A stretch of 64,000 nucleotides of DNA, taken from Rhodopirellula sp. P2. Its GTDB lineage: Bacteria > Planctomycetota > Planctomycetia > Pirellulales > Pirellulaceae. The notes under the pieces are model-generated. The model was given only the letters and a program-made list of their open reading frames with translations. It was not told the origin of the DNA and did no database searches. The stretch spans positions 5,003,001 to 5,067,000 of the forward strand of contig NZ_CP118225.1 in the NCBI RefSeq assembly GCF_028768465.1. Direction: 5' to 3'. Within the stretch, counting starts at the first letter, position 1. The number at the start of each line of letters is the position of its first letter. Shown here in pieces: positions 1-9,700 of this stretch. Both the position numbers and the translations under genes were made by a program.

Positions 1-600
1 TGGCAGCCCACTCAGGTCATTCATGCCATCGCCGATGCGACCATCACCGTGGTGGGTGGCGAAATCACTTCCGGCGTCACCACGGCAGGAGGCTTGGTCT
101 CCGTCGCGGCGACCCGAGTCGACAGCCCTCGCTACAACACCGACCTCGGCGAAGACGTCAACGGCGACGGGGTCGTCACCGCCTTGGATGCACTGCAAGT
201 CATCAACGACTTGAATGCCAACGGCGACCGCACCCTGACCTTCGCCGAAACCACCGGCTCCAAAATCGACGTCACCAACGATGGCAATGTCTCCGCATTG
301 GATGCGTTGCGAGTCATCAACAAGCTCAACGAACTCGACAGCGAATCAGAACCCGCCGGCGAATTTGTTGCGAATGCTCAATCTGGCAGTGCATCCGGCA
401 GCAACTCAGCGGAATCGAATTCATCCGATTCGAATGGTCTCGCTGCCTTCTCTCATGCGACGAACAATTCCCTCGCATCACTTGACGTGCCCCAGCCAAC
501 GTTCGACCACCAAGGTTCCAACGACGCCATCTTCCGTGATGACAAAACGCTCGGTGAGATCCTCGGTCTGGAATCGAAATTCATCGCTTCGGACGCCTGA
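1..600 (+). CDS. C-terminal part of a large exported protein with a type I dockerin-like domain
   Basis: The reading frame is open from the first base, so the gene begins outside the window. About 55 residues in, two calcium-loop repeats follow each other: DVNGDGVVTALDALQVIND and, about 40 residues later, DVTNDGNVSALDALRVINK. Both have the D-x-N/D-x-D/N-G spacing and the following helix typical of dockerin type I repeats. A Ser/Asn-rich linker and a short acidic tail ending FIASDA follow. In planctomycetes such dockerins sit at the end of very large cell-surface or secreted proteins; no cohesin is visible here, so the partner is unknown. What the missing N-terminal part does cannot be told. 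Confidence 0.85.
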   Translation, partial: WQPTQVIHAIADATITVVGGEITSGVTTAGGLVSVAATRVDSPRYNTDLGEDVNGDGVVTALDALQVINDLNANGDRTLTFAETTGSKIDVTNDGNVSALDALRVINKLNELDSESEPAGEFVANAQSGSASGSNSAESNSSDSNGLAAFSHATNNSLASLDVPQPTFDHQGSNDAIFRDDKTLGEILGLESKFIASDA

Positions 601-829
601 TCGCTCTCGCATCGGCACGCATTCTTGTTGGCTCTTCCTGATTGCTCGTGGGGGATCCAAATTCTTGGCGTCCCCCGTTCCCCTGAGTCCCCATCCTGGA
701 ACGACACAGAGCAGCGAGATGCCTGTGTCGCTCCAGCGGAACAAGGGACCGTCGCGATCCAAAGTGGTGTTCGGACCGCGACGTTTCAGATCGGTTGCGT
801 GTGGACGTCGCCACTGACACCGTGGCTCA

Positions 830-1573
830 TCACCGGACAGGCGTGAGCAGACTCTTCACCTGGCTCTTGGGATGGAGCACTCGCTCGGAGCGATCGCTTC
901 GGAACGTGAATTCCAAGGGCGAATCCACCGAGGCAAGCGATGGATCCAACTCCGCCAGCAAGCCGGCCTTTTGAAATCGCTTGAGCAATTGCAGCGGATT
1001 GCAACAACTGAATTTCTCCAGAACGCTGCTTTGGCATCGGGCCGCTTCTGTGAAAGTCAGCTCGCGTTGTGCCGCAATGGCTTTGATGGACAGGCCGTCA
1101 CAAACCGAGGGAAGCACAAGGCGTTCTTGTTCGGTCAACGTCGCCAGTTCCTCTTTCAGTTGCAGAGCCAATTTCATCCGCATTTCGCGATCTTCACCAA
1201 TGGAAAGAGCCGTCTTCACCAGCGAAACGAATCTCTCGGGATCCACTGGTTTTTCAAGCAAATCCAAAGCGCCCAGACGCATCGCTGCCGTGGCGATCGG
1301 TACCGTCGCGACTCCCGAGACCAAGATGATTGGAATGTCCAAGCAACGTTCCAGCAATTCTCGCTGAAGCGAAGGGCCATCCAGCCCCGGCATCCGAACA
1401 TCCACAACCAAACACGCGATCTGGCTGCTGCCGAGTTCCGCCAAAAAGGCATCCGAATCAGCGTACTCTTTCACTGCGATACCGACTGACGCCAGAATTC
1501 GCCGAATTGCAATGCGATCGACCTCGTTATCGTCGACCAGGTGTATCGTCGGCGATTTGGGTTCATCACTCAT
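830..1573 (-). CDS. Response regulator, FixJ/LuxR type
   Basis: A 247-residue two-component response regulator. The receiver domain (about residues 8-125) has the acidic pair in HLVDDNEVD, the phospho-acceptor Asp58 in VVDVRMPGLDG, Ser86 in LVSG and Lys108 in LLEKPVDP. The C-terminal half resembles a LuxR/FixJ helix-turn-helix (LTEQERLVL, then LSIKAIAAQ), but the recognition helix is poorly conserved. The ATG at 1573 is chosen because AAGGA lies about 8 bases upstream and the receiver fold starts directly after it; an in-frame upstream start would add 17 residues with no match. No histidine kinase gene is adjacent, so it is an orphan regulator. It is divergent from the GH5 gene, with 250 bases between them that could hold both promoters. 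Confidence 0.85.
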   Translation of the reverse strand: MSDEPKSPTIHLVDDNEVDRIAIRRILASVGIAVKEYADSDAFLAELGSSQIACLVVDVRMPGLDGPSLQRELLERCLDIPIILVSGVATVPIATAAMRLGALDLLEKPVDPERFVSLVKTALSIGEDREMRMKLALQLKEELATLTEQERLVLPSVCDGLSIKAIAAQRELTFTEAARCQSSVLEKFSCCNPLQLLKRFQKAGLLAELDPSLASVDSPLEFTFRSDRSERVLHPKSQVKSLLTPVR

Positions 1574-1823
1574 GTCTAAATCCTTTTCGAATAACCAACG
1601 AACTTTGCATGCCCGCAAAGCCAAACATCGCCCCGATCAAAAATACGACATGGAAACCTGCGGGGCGACGCAATGTCGACGTAATGAACACAGGAACACT
1701 CCCCCCCTGTTGGTTATAACGATCGAATGGCGCATCCGCGCTTCAAACGTAACCTATTGTTCTGAAAGGGCAGACGCATAGACACATCCAACACAGACCA
1801 AGACTTCTTTGGGGCAAAAGACA

Positions 1824-2924
1824 ATGAGACCGATCTACTGGGGGCCGTTCCTATTCGTCATCGTGATCAGTTTGCTGCGTGTGCACGAATCATCACAGGC
1901 GGACCACGTTCTCAAAGAAGACTTTCCAGCTTCGATCGGAGTCTCAATTGCTGGACCTGAATTTGGAACTCACCGTTCCGATTTTTCAAACCTGAATCCA
2001 GGCGTCTTTGATGTCGACTACACCTATCCAGGGGCGTCAACGATTCAGCCATTGTCACGGCGTGGGATCCGTTTGATGCGATTGCCGGTTCGATGGGAGC
2101 GTCTGCAGCCGGCTCTCGGGGAAGAACTCGACCCACAAGAGCTTGACCGCTTGGTTCGAACCATCGCTCAGGTCCGAGCATCCGAAGCTCGCGTGATCAT
2201 CGATCTGCACAACTACGGCCGGTACCGCACACTCACCGCCCGGGGGACACGTGATTGCATCATCGATCAAAAGATCGACGGGCAAACCCCGGTCTCAAGT
2301 GAACACTTGGCTGATCTTTGGACCCGGTTGGCAATCCATTTCCACGACAATGCGACCGTGATTGCCTATGGGTTGATGAACGAACCCCATGACATGGGAA
2401 GCTCCCGATGGAACGAAATTTCTCAGCGTTCGGTCGATGCGATTCGAGCAGTCGACCAACAAACATGGCTCTTGGTTGCCGGTGATGCCTGGTCCTCCAC
2501 GGAAAAATTCTCCCGCGTCAACGGGCCGGACGCTTGGATCAACGATGCGACGGGACGCGTGCTCTACGAAGGGCATTGCTACTTGGACCACGATTCCAGC
2601 GGTCAATACAAAATGTCCTTTGCTGAAGAAGCACTGAACGACCCCCGGATCGGGCAACGTCCTGCCAAACGATTGCAACCGTTCGTGGATTGGTGCCAAC
2701 GCAACCAGGTCCGAGGATTTGTGGGTGAATTTGGTGTTCCCGTTGACGACGCCGATTGGAACAAACTGTTGTCGAAAATGCTGGTTCAGATGGAAGCCGC
2801 GGATCTTGGCGGGTGCGTTTGGGCAGCCGGGCCGTGGTGGGCGGACTACCCGCTCTCAGTGGAGGTGGGCCACTCCCATGGAATGGATCCCTTGTCTTTG
2901 CAGAAAATAATTGACCGGAATTGA
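1824..2924 (+). CDS. Exported glycoside hydrolase family 5 (cellulase-like)
   Basis: A 366-residue enzyme of GH5 type (endo-beta-1,4-glucanase or mannanase-like), expected to retain configuration while cutting beta-glycans. An N-terminal hydrophobic segment (YWGPFLFVIVISLL) followed by ESSQA is a signal peptide. The acid/base Glu187 lies in YGLMNEPHDM and the nucleophile Glu302 in FVGEFGVP; Arg and His of the family appear in LMRLPVRWERL and IIDLHNYG. An ATG at 1824 is preferred over a TTG 15 bases upstream. Its stop overlaps a possible TTG start of the following cellulose synthase gene, so the two are probably co-transcribed. This suggests a role like BcsZ, the endoglucanase of bacterial cellulose operons, although BcsZ is GH8. 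The substrate is inferred from context. Confidence 0.87.
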   Translation: MRPIYWGPFLFVIVISLLRVHESSQADHVLKEDFPASIGVSIAGPEFGTHRSDFSNLNPGVFDVDYTYPGASTIQPLSRRGIRLMRLPVRWERLQPALGEELDPQELDRLVRTIAQVRASEARVIIDLHNYGRYRTLTARGTRDCIIDQKIDGQTPVSSEHLADLWTRLAIHFHDNATVIAYGLMNEPHDMGSSRWNEISQRSVDAIRAVDQQTWLLVAGDAWSSTEKFSRVNGPDAWINDATGRVLYEGHCYLDHDSSGQYKMSFAEEALNDPRIGQRPAKRLQPFVDWCQRNQVRGFVGEFGVPVDDADWNKLLSKMLVQMEAADLGGCVWAAGPWWADYPLSVEVGHSHGMDPLSLQKIIDRN

Positions 2925-2989
2925 AGCCCGGCAGCCAAGTCGGACCTAGGCTTTCGGACTTGCCCCCATTCTCGTCTGACAAGCCACCC

Positions 2990-5900
2990 ATGTTTGGAAG
3001 CTCCAATCGTTTAATCCGTCGCACGTCCATCATTGCCGCCATGTTGGTGTCCGTGGTCTACCTCGGATTTCGCGGCGCGTTCACGCTGAACTTTGACAGT
3101 GTGTACGCAACCTGTGCCTCGCTCTCGCTGTATGTCGCCGAACTCTACGGCTGCTTGCTGATGCACCTCTACTTTTTCCAAATTTGGGAAATTGTGGAAC
3201 CCGAACCGGTCGCTCCGCTCAAAAACCGAACCGTCGACGTCTACATTCCGACCTACAACGAAGATCCCAGTCTTCTGCGCGGCACCATTTCCGCTGCGCT
3301 CGCGTTGCACTACGAACACGAAACCTACGTGTTGGATGATGGCAACCGTCCCGCCGTGGCGGAGTTATGCGATGAACTGGGCGCGACCTACATCAACCGC
3401 GACACCAATTTGCATGCCAAGGCAGGCAATTTGAATCACGCGATGGGAATCACCTCGGGTGAATTCGTGGTCATCTTCGATGCCGATCACATCTCTCGCC
3501 AGGACTTCATCACCCGACTGCTGGGTTACTTCGAAGACGACCGTTTGGGATTCGTCCAGACGCCTCACTCGTTTTACAACTTCGACAATTTCCACGGGAC
3601 ATTGGACTACGGACGCCAAACCTACTGGGAAGAAGGCGAGATCTTTTACAATGTGATCCAGCCTGGCAAAAACTACTGGAACGGTGTCTCGTTCTGCGGC
3701 AGTGCCGCGATGTTCCGACGATCCGCCTTGGAAGATGTCGGTTGCGTGGCGACCGAAACGATCACCGAAGACATGCACACCGGTCTTCGGCTGCATGCCA
3801 AGGGCTGGAACTCGCTCTTCGTGAATGAACGGTTGGTCAGCGGCCAAGCTGCCACCGATGTCACGACATTCAACACACAGCGTCTGCGTTGGGGTGAAGG
3901 AAATCTCGGGATCTTTGCCCATGACAATCCCTTCACCATGCCAGGACTGACCTTGGCTCAGCGTCTGTGCTACTTGGGCTCGATGCTCAGCTGGACGACC
4001 GGAATTCAGAAGCTGCAATTGTATCTGGCGCCAATGTTGATGCTGTTGACCGGCGTCGCACCGGTTGCGGAACTGTCTTGGACGCTGGGGATCATCACGT
4101 TGATCTACATGCTCACGATCTGGACAGCCGTGACGGTGACGAGCAATGGACACGGCAATTTGATTGGCACCGAATTGACACACATGGCATCGTTCTGGAC
4201 TCAAATCCAATCCTGCTATCGCGCCGTCTTCAAACGCAAAAAAACCACCTTCGTCGTGACGTCCAAACGAGGCCGGCAAACCAACAGCATTCGCCGCTTC
4301 ATCATGCCTCAATGCCTGTACATCGTCGGCAGTGCCCTGGCCATCGCGTGGGCATCGACCAAATACTCGATCGGGCTGACCCATGACTTGACTGGAGTCC
4401 TGGTTGGTTCCCTGCTGTTGTTGAGCCAGTGTTGGTTTGCTTGGCAAGTGATCCAGCGTTCGCTTCGCGCCTCCGACGAAACCGAGGAAGGATGGCGTCA
4501 CCCTTGTGCTCTGCACCTGACGTATCAACTCGGCGAGGAAGATGACCGTCGCATTGGAACGGGTGTGACGTGTGATCTCAACGAAGCGGGGGTGGGATTC
4601 CATGCCTTCGAAGATCTACCAATCGACCAAGACGTGACGTTGACGATTTCGGCGATGGGACTGACCGCGACTTGTCGAGCGAGATTGTGTCAAAAATCAC
4701 CGGGTTTGCAGTCGCAGTCCACGCGAGACGGCAACGCGACCAGCTATCGCTACGGGTGCGAATTCGTGGATCCGTCGACCGAAGCACTGGGCGTGATCTG
4801 GCGACTGTGTTCGGACTATGCCACGACGCGGATGTACGATCAATTCGAATCGCGGAAAAAGCATCGCGACGACTCAATCGAGGTCCAGTTGGCTGCCAGT
4901 GAAATGGATGATGAACGCATCAATTTGCCCATCATACTGTCAGACGGATCGACCAAGTATGAACCCACCGTCACGGAAGGGATCACAGCCCACGGGTGCA
5001 TGGTCCTTGCCACCAATTGCCCGGATGTCGGTACCGAAACTCGTTTTGTTCTGACCACCCCACTGGGACGAATCGCGGGAACGACGGTCGTCACCGCGAT
5101 TCATCAGGTGAACCTGGGATGCGTGCCGCTGCAGCTAGCGGAGTTGGACTTTGTGGGATTCACCGGGGAAGGCCGAAGCCTGCTGCTTTCTCTGTGCAAC
5201 GCCAGTGATCAGAATCGTGTCAGCGCCGTGGTGAAACTTCAGCCACCCGAGCGTCAGTTGCCTCGCGCTCGTCCAGCCATCTTGACTGGAACGCTCTCCA
5301 TCGCCGCGTCTTTGATCGCAATCTTCGGGACCTTGCTTTGGAACCAGGATGATATCCTGTTGAACTTCAATCAACAGGCAACTGTCGTCCCTCAAGAAAC
5401 TCGCATCAAACTCGCCTCGTTGTTGGCCAAGACCGTTGAGGACCCAGATGCAGATGAACAACGGATCGTTCGATTGAGAGAGATCTTCCAGAACTTAGGG
5501 GATCACCAAAGCATCGCGAAACTGGATCGATTGATCATGGATCGAGATGTGACCACCTTCACCGCGAAATTCTGTCGAGCACAGACCTTCGACGGCGCCG
5601 AAATGTATGATCGCGCCCTGCCGATCTACGCTGACCTGCTGGAGCATGTCGATGAAGCCAGCGATGATCAAGAACGCAACGAATTGCTTATCTCAGCTGG
5701 ACGAAACCATGCCAACCGAGGCGACATCACTCGAGCGGTGGCCTTGTTCGCTCGTGTGGACCCGCTGCTTGTCAAAGACGACCCCGCATTGCGTCGTGAA
5801 TACGCAGGCCTGTTGGCCGAAGTTGGCCGAGTCGAAGAAGCCATCTCATTCTTGACTGAAGAGGATGATTCCGAACCCAGCTATGAAGACCGCCTGCACC

Positions 5901-6511
5901 GAGCGCACCTTTACGCGTCTGCTCGGCATTTTGATCAAGTGATTGAGCATTGTCATGCTCTGCTCGCGATTGATTCGAAGGACCCCGCTGTTCTGCAACT
6001 GCTTGCCAACGCCGCACTGGGTCAAGACGACTTTGAATTGGCGATGACGACCATGGATCGCTTGGTGCAGCTCCGTCCCGATGACGCAGACGCCCGCCGT
6101 CTGCATGCCCTGACCTGTCTGTGGAATCACGATGGGGAGCGTGCGATGAGATTGATCGAACCGATTTTGGTAGCAAATCCAGACGATGCGGAATTGCAAC
6201 GATCGTTTGTCGAGGCCAGTCTGCTGGTGGACCAACTGTCACCCTCTCAGTCATCCCAACTGCAACGGGTTGCTTTGGCAATCTCAGACGGACCCGATGC
6301 AGGCGTCGCAGGACAAACGATGGTCGCGGCGATGGCACGGCACAATCAAACGGAGTCCTTGATTCCTTTCTTAACTCAAATGGTTGAAGAACGGCCCAAT
6401 GAGGTCAAACTGCGTTTGCAATTGGTGGACCTGTTGGAATCGGCAGGCGATTTCCGCTCCGCCGAAAAGCATTTGAATTGGTTGCTGACCGCGACCACCG
6501 CCTCGTTGTAA
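2990..6511 (+). CDS. bcsA: Cellulose synthase catalytic subunit BcsA with PilZ-like domain and C-terminal TPR domain
   Basis: A 1173-residue inner-membrane GT2 synthase that would polymerise UDP-glucose. Two N-terminal membrane helices precede the GT domain, with DD in VLDDGNRP (116-117), FDADH (Asp164, Asp166), TED (259-261), QRLRW (297-301) and the gating-loop FVVTSK motif (421-426) diagnostic of BcsA. Further helices lead to a PilZ-like region (about 490-620) with DLNEAGVG in place of D/NxSxxG and no clear RxxxR, so c-di-GMP binding is doubtful. A second beta-rich module (about 645-740), a membrane helix (765-784) and about 380 residues of TPR-like helical pairs follow. Known BcsA proteins are about 700-900 residues without a TPR tail. 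The start is uncertain: a TTG at 2921 overlapping the GH5 stop would add 23 residues. Confidence 0.9.
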   Translation: MFGSSNRLIRRTSIIAAMLVSVVYLGFRGAFTLNFDSVYATCASLSLYVAELYGCLLMHLYFFQIWEIVEPEPVAPLKNRTVDVYIPTYNEDPSLLRGTISAALALHYEHETYVLDDGNRPAVAELCDELGATYINRDTNLHAKAGNLNHAMGITSGEFVVIFDADHISRQDFITRLLGYFEDDRLGFVQTPHSFYNFDNFHGTLDYGRQTYWEEGEIFYNVIQPGKNYWNGVSFCGSAAMFRRSALEDVGCVATETITEDMHTGLRLHAKGWNSLFVNERLVSGQAATDVTTFNTQRLRWGEGNLGIFAHDNPFTMPGLTLAQRLCYLGSMLSWTTGIQKLQLYLAPMLMLLTGVAPVAELSWTLGIITLIYMLTIWTAVTVTSNGHGNLIGTELTHMASFWTQIQSCYRAVFKRKKTTFVVTSKRGRQTNSIRRFIMPQCLYIVGSALAIAWASTKYSIGLTHDLTGVLVGSLLLLSQCWFAWQVIQRSLRASDETEEGWRHPCALHLTYQLGEEDDRRIGTGVTCDLNEAGVGFHAFEDLPIDQDVTLTISAMGLTATCRARLCQKSPGLQSQSTRDGNATSYRYGCEFVDPSTEALGVIWRLCSDYATTRMYDQFESRKKHRDDSIEVQLAASEMDDERINLPIILSDGSTKYEPTVTEGITAHGCMVLATNCPDVGTETRFVLTTPLGRIAGTTVVTAIHQVNLGCVPLQLAELDFVGFTGEGRSLLLSLCNASDQNRVSAVVKLQPPERQLPRARPAILTGTLSIAASLIAIFGTLLWNQDDILLNFNQQATVVPQETRIKLASLLAKTVEDPDADEQRIVRLREIFQNLGDHQSIAKLDRLIMDRDVTTFTAKFCRAQTFDGAEMYDRALPIYADLLEHVDEASDDQERNELLISAGRNHANRGDITRAVALFARVDPLLVKDDPALRREYAGLLAEVGRVEEAISFLTEEDDSEPSYEDRLHRAHLYASARHFDQVIEHCHALLAIDSKDPAVLQLLANAALGQDDFELAMTTMDRLVQLRPDDADARRLHALTCLWNHDGERAMRLIEPILVANPDDAELQRSFVEASLLVDQLSPSQSSQLQRVALAISDGPDAGVAGQTMVAAMARHNQTESLIPFLTQMVEERPNEVKLRLQLVDLLESAGDFRSAEKHLNWLLTATTASL

Positions 6512-6753
6512 CCGAGCCAATGATGGCCAGCCCTTGCCAAACGATCGCCTGAACATCACGTGACATAGCGACAGGCCCCAACCTTCCCAGTTCGACACCG
6601 CGCGGCTTCCGCCATGCCGAAACGTTCGTCACTTGTTCGCTGCGACGAGGCGCGGCGGGCAACTCATTCAACAGAAATGCGGGGTGGCCGGAAGTGACAT
6701 GCTAGCCCGTGACCCCCACGCACGGTTCATCAACAGACGGTGAGCAACGACAA

Positions 6754-9700
6754 TCAAGGGAACCGGATCGTGAACAAGCCGCCCACGCCCACACTGTTGT
6801 AGACCTCCGAGAGGATGACCGAGGTTTTCACCTCTGCACTCAACCATCCCTGGTGATCGCGATGCGCGGCTGCTTCGAACAGCCCGTAGCCAACGCTGTC
6901 CGAGTCGATCCGCACGCCACCGTAGGCCGACACCCAATGGGAATCGGCACCATGAAAGTTGTGAGGACTCAGCCACTTGCGGACTTCCATGCCACTGGAC
7001 GCAAACGTGAAGGCAGACGGACTGAAATACGGATGAAGAATCCCAGTCAAATCATTTGGGTCAGCGTTGAAGCGAGTTGATTCGTTGAAGGCGATCAAAT
7101 TCCAATCCGTCTTCCATCGCAATTGTGTGCGTCCTGGAATCAGCAAGTAGTTGTTCTGAACCAACACTTCCTGTGAGAAGTTGTCATCGGAATAGCCCGC
7201 CAAACGGTACATCGCGGCCGCATCCCAACGCCAAGAAAAGTTCGTTGCTGCGCTGAGTTCCAACCCACCACGGAAGGTGTCTTGGCGGATCGATTCACCG
7301 TTGGCAGCGATATTTTCAAGGAATCCAACCAGACCGAGATGGACGTCCGCCGGCGTTCGCCAGTTCAATCCCGCACGAAACGGGACTCGTGTTGAGAAAC
7401 CTTGATCGTATTGTTCCAACTCCGCCAAAGCGAACAAACGCAGGTGATCCCATGGTTTGGTTTGGAAACCAAGAATCGCCACGTTCCCATCCGCGTCTTC
7501 GCCTTGCTTGGGCCGCAAAAAGCGATGGGCATAGCCTGCAACGAGGTATTCGTCCTGATCTCCAATCGGTTTGACGACCCGAGTGTCCAATCTCAACGAA
7601 GTCAAATCGGTCAATCCTTGCCGGCCCGATCGAAATTCAAACTGAAAGGAGTTCAAAATCTGGGGACGAGATTCCAGTTGCATTCGCCGTTTGGCAATCA
7701 AAGCCTCGGTGTGGCACGGATCCTGACTGAGCAAGCAGTCGTACCGTGCGATGGCTTTTTGAGTTTGGTTCAACCCGGAATGGACTTGGCCCAGATCGAA
7801 CTGGGCTTCCTGGTTGGTGGGGTCCAGCTGAAGCAACGATTGATAGTTGGCCAGCGCCGTTCGAGGCTTCCAGTCCTTGTAGTACTTGGCCTTTCGCTCC
7901 GCTTCGATGAGTTGCAAGCGGTGGCTTGCCTGTTCGTATTCGACCTGCAACGTATTCAGGTCGCTGTGCATCAAGCTCGCACCAGGCAAAAACTCCTGCG
8001 GACGATGGCGTGCCTTGGCTTCCGCATACGCGTGGTTCGCCGCATCCACGCCCTTCCAAGCGTAATGCATGCGAGCATTTTCGATCCGTGCCGTCTCGTG
8101 CTGTGGGAACGCCGTCAGAATCATGTCGAACGACTTGTTCGCCAAGCGGAAGTCATTCGTGCGGGTGTAGGAACGAGCCAACCCCAAGCGGGCGCGGGTG
8201 TTCATGGGCGATGCCGCCAGCGCCGAAACGAAACTCGACCGATCGTCACAATCGCCGGAGCATCGATTGCACATCGATCGGGATTCCCCCAGCAAGATCA
8301 TCAAGTAGACATTGCTCGGGTCGAACATCAACGCTTGCTGCAACAATCTCTCCGCCAACTTGCACTCACAATCGGCCATGGCCAATTGAGCGATCGTCAC
8401 CCGATCTTTCGTCATCGGGGCAAACGAATTCCGCTCGTCCGACAACACTTGCTCGGCCTCCGCCTCGCGGTCCAGTGCGATCAAACAGCGATACAGCCCG
8501 TAGCGAAGCTTGGCCGAATCTCCTCCCTGCATTCGCCGTGTTTCTTGGAGCGTGTCCTCGGCTTCCGCAAAGCGTCCCTGCTTGAGCTGAGACAGTCCGA
8601 GCGTGGTCCGAAGCTGAATCTTGGTGGCGGCATCAAGTGCAGTCCCTTGGGCACCCGCCAAGGCAGCCACGCAGACAGATTCGGCGGAGGCATAATCCCG
8701 TCCACGCAGCAAGATGTCCGCAATCGCCGCTTCATGGTTCAGCGATGTCGTATGCGATGACTGACGCAGCGTTTGGATCGCCTCACCGAGTCGGTTTTGT
8801 TGCAGCAACGACTCGGCCAGCATTTGGACCGAGTGCGACTGCTTTGTTCCCAGATTGCGGAACACGGTTTCGGCAGCCCGATCGTCTCCAATCGCATGGT
8901 AGAGCGTTCCCAAACCAATTTGTGCTAACTCATCGTCTTCGTTCTCGACCAAAAGGGAGCGATAGATTGCAAACGCTTTGGCATGTTCGCCCACCGCGGT
9001 TTGATAGTTGGCCGTTTCGAGCCTCACCAACCGATGGTCGGGTGTTCCCGCGTTGGTCTCTGCAATGGAATCCAACACCGCTTTTGCACCGTTCATGTCG
9101 AACAGACGCACCAAAACACGGACAATTTTGGTTTGAGTGGCGACGTGGTTGGGTCGCAGAACGGACGCGGACTGGTACACCATCAATGCCAACCGGTCGG
9201 CACCGTCTCGATACAACGTGTCGGCCAGTTCAATCCGACTGTCAAAGCTGAACTCCGGATTCGATTGCAGCTCCTCCAAATACCGATGGATGACCACGTT
9301 CTCACCCATTCGCGAATTCGCGAGCACCAGCATCACGAGGACTTGCGGGTTGCCGGGATCGGATTCGTACAGCCGGAGCAACCCGGCGATGGCATCTCCG
9401 GGTTGCTGGATCTCGATCAGCAGTTCGGCGATTGCGAGTTCGTTCGGCAACGGCAATCCAGGCAGATCTCGCAGGTGTCGCTGATAGACCTCCAACGCTT
9501 CGACAACGTTGCCTTGCCAGGCCAGCACGCGAGCAAAGGAAATCAGAACGTCCACATTCGCTTCACCGCTTTCGACGATTTTGCGAAGCGAACGTTCCGC
9601 ATTGAGATGCTTCCCCTGTTGAATCAACAACTCCGCATGCAGGATGAGGAACGGAGTTGAATCGGGAAACTGGTCGACCAGCACCTTCAACGATTGCTCC

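Noticed and set aside
3365-4603. Minus-strand frame of about 410 codons inside bcsA
   Set aside because: His/Gln/Arg-rich antisense of a well-defined synthase domain.
7402-8760. Long plus-strand frame inside the TPR-barrel gene
   Set aside because: It is the antisense shadow of the TPR protein; its sequence is Arg/Gln/His-rich without motifs.
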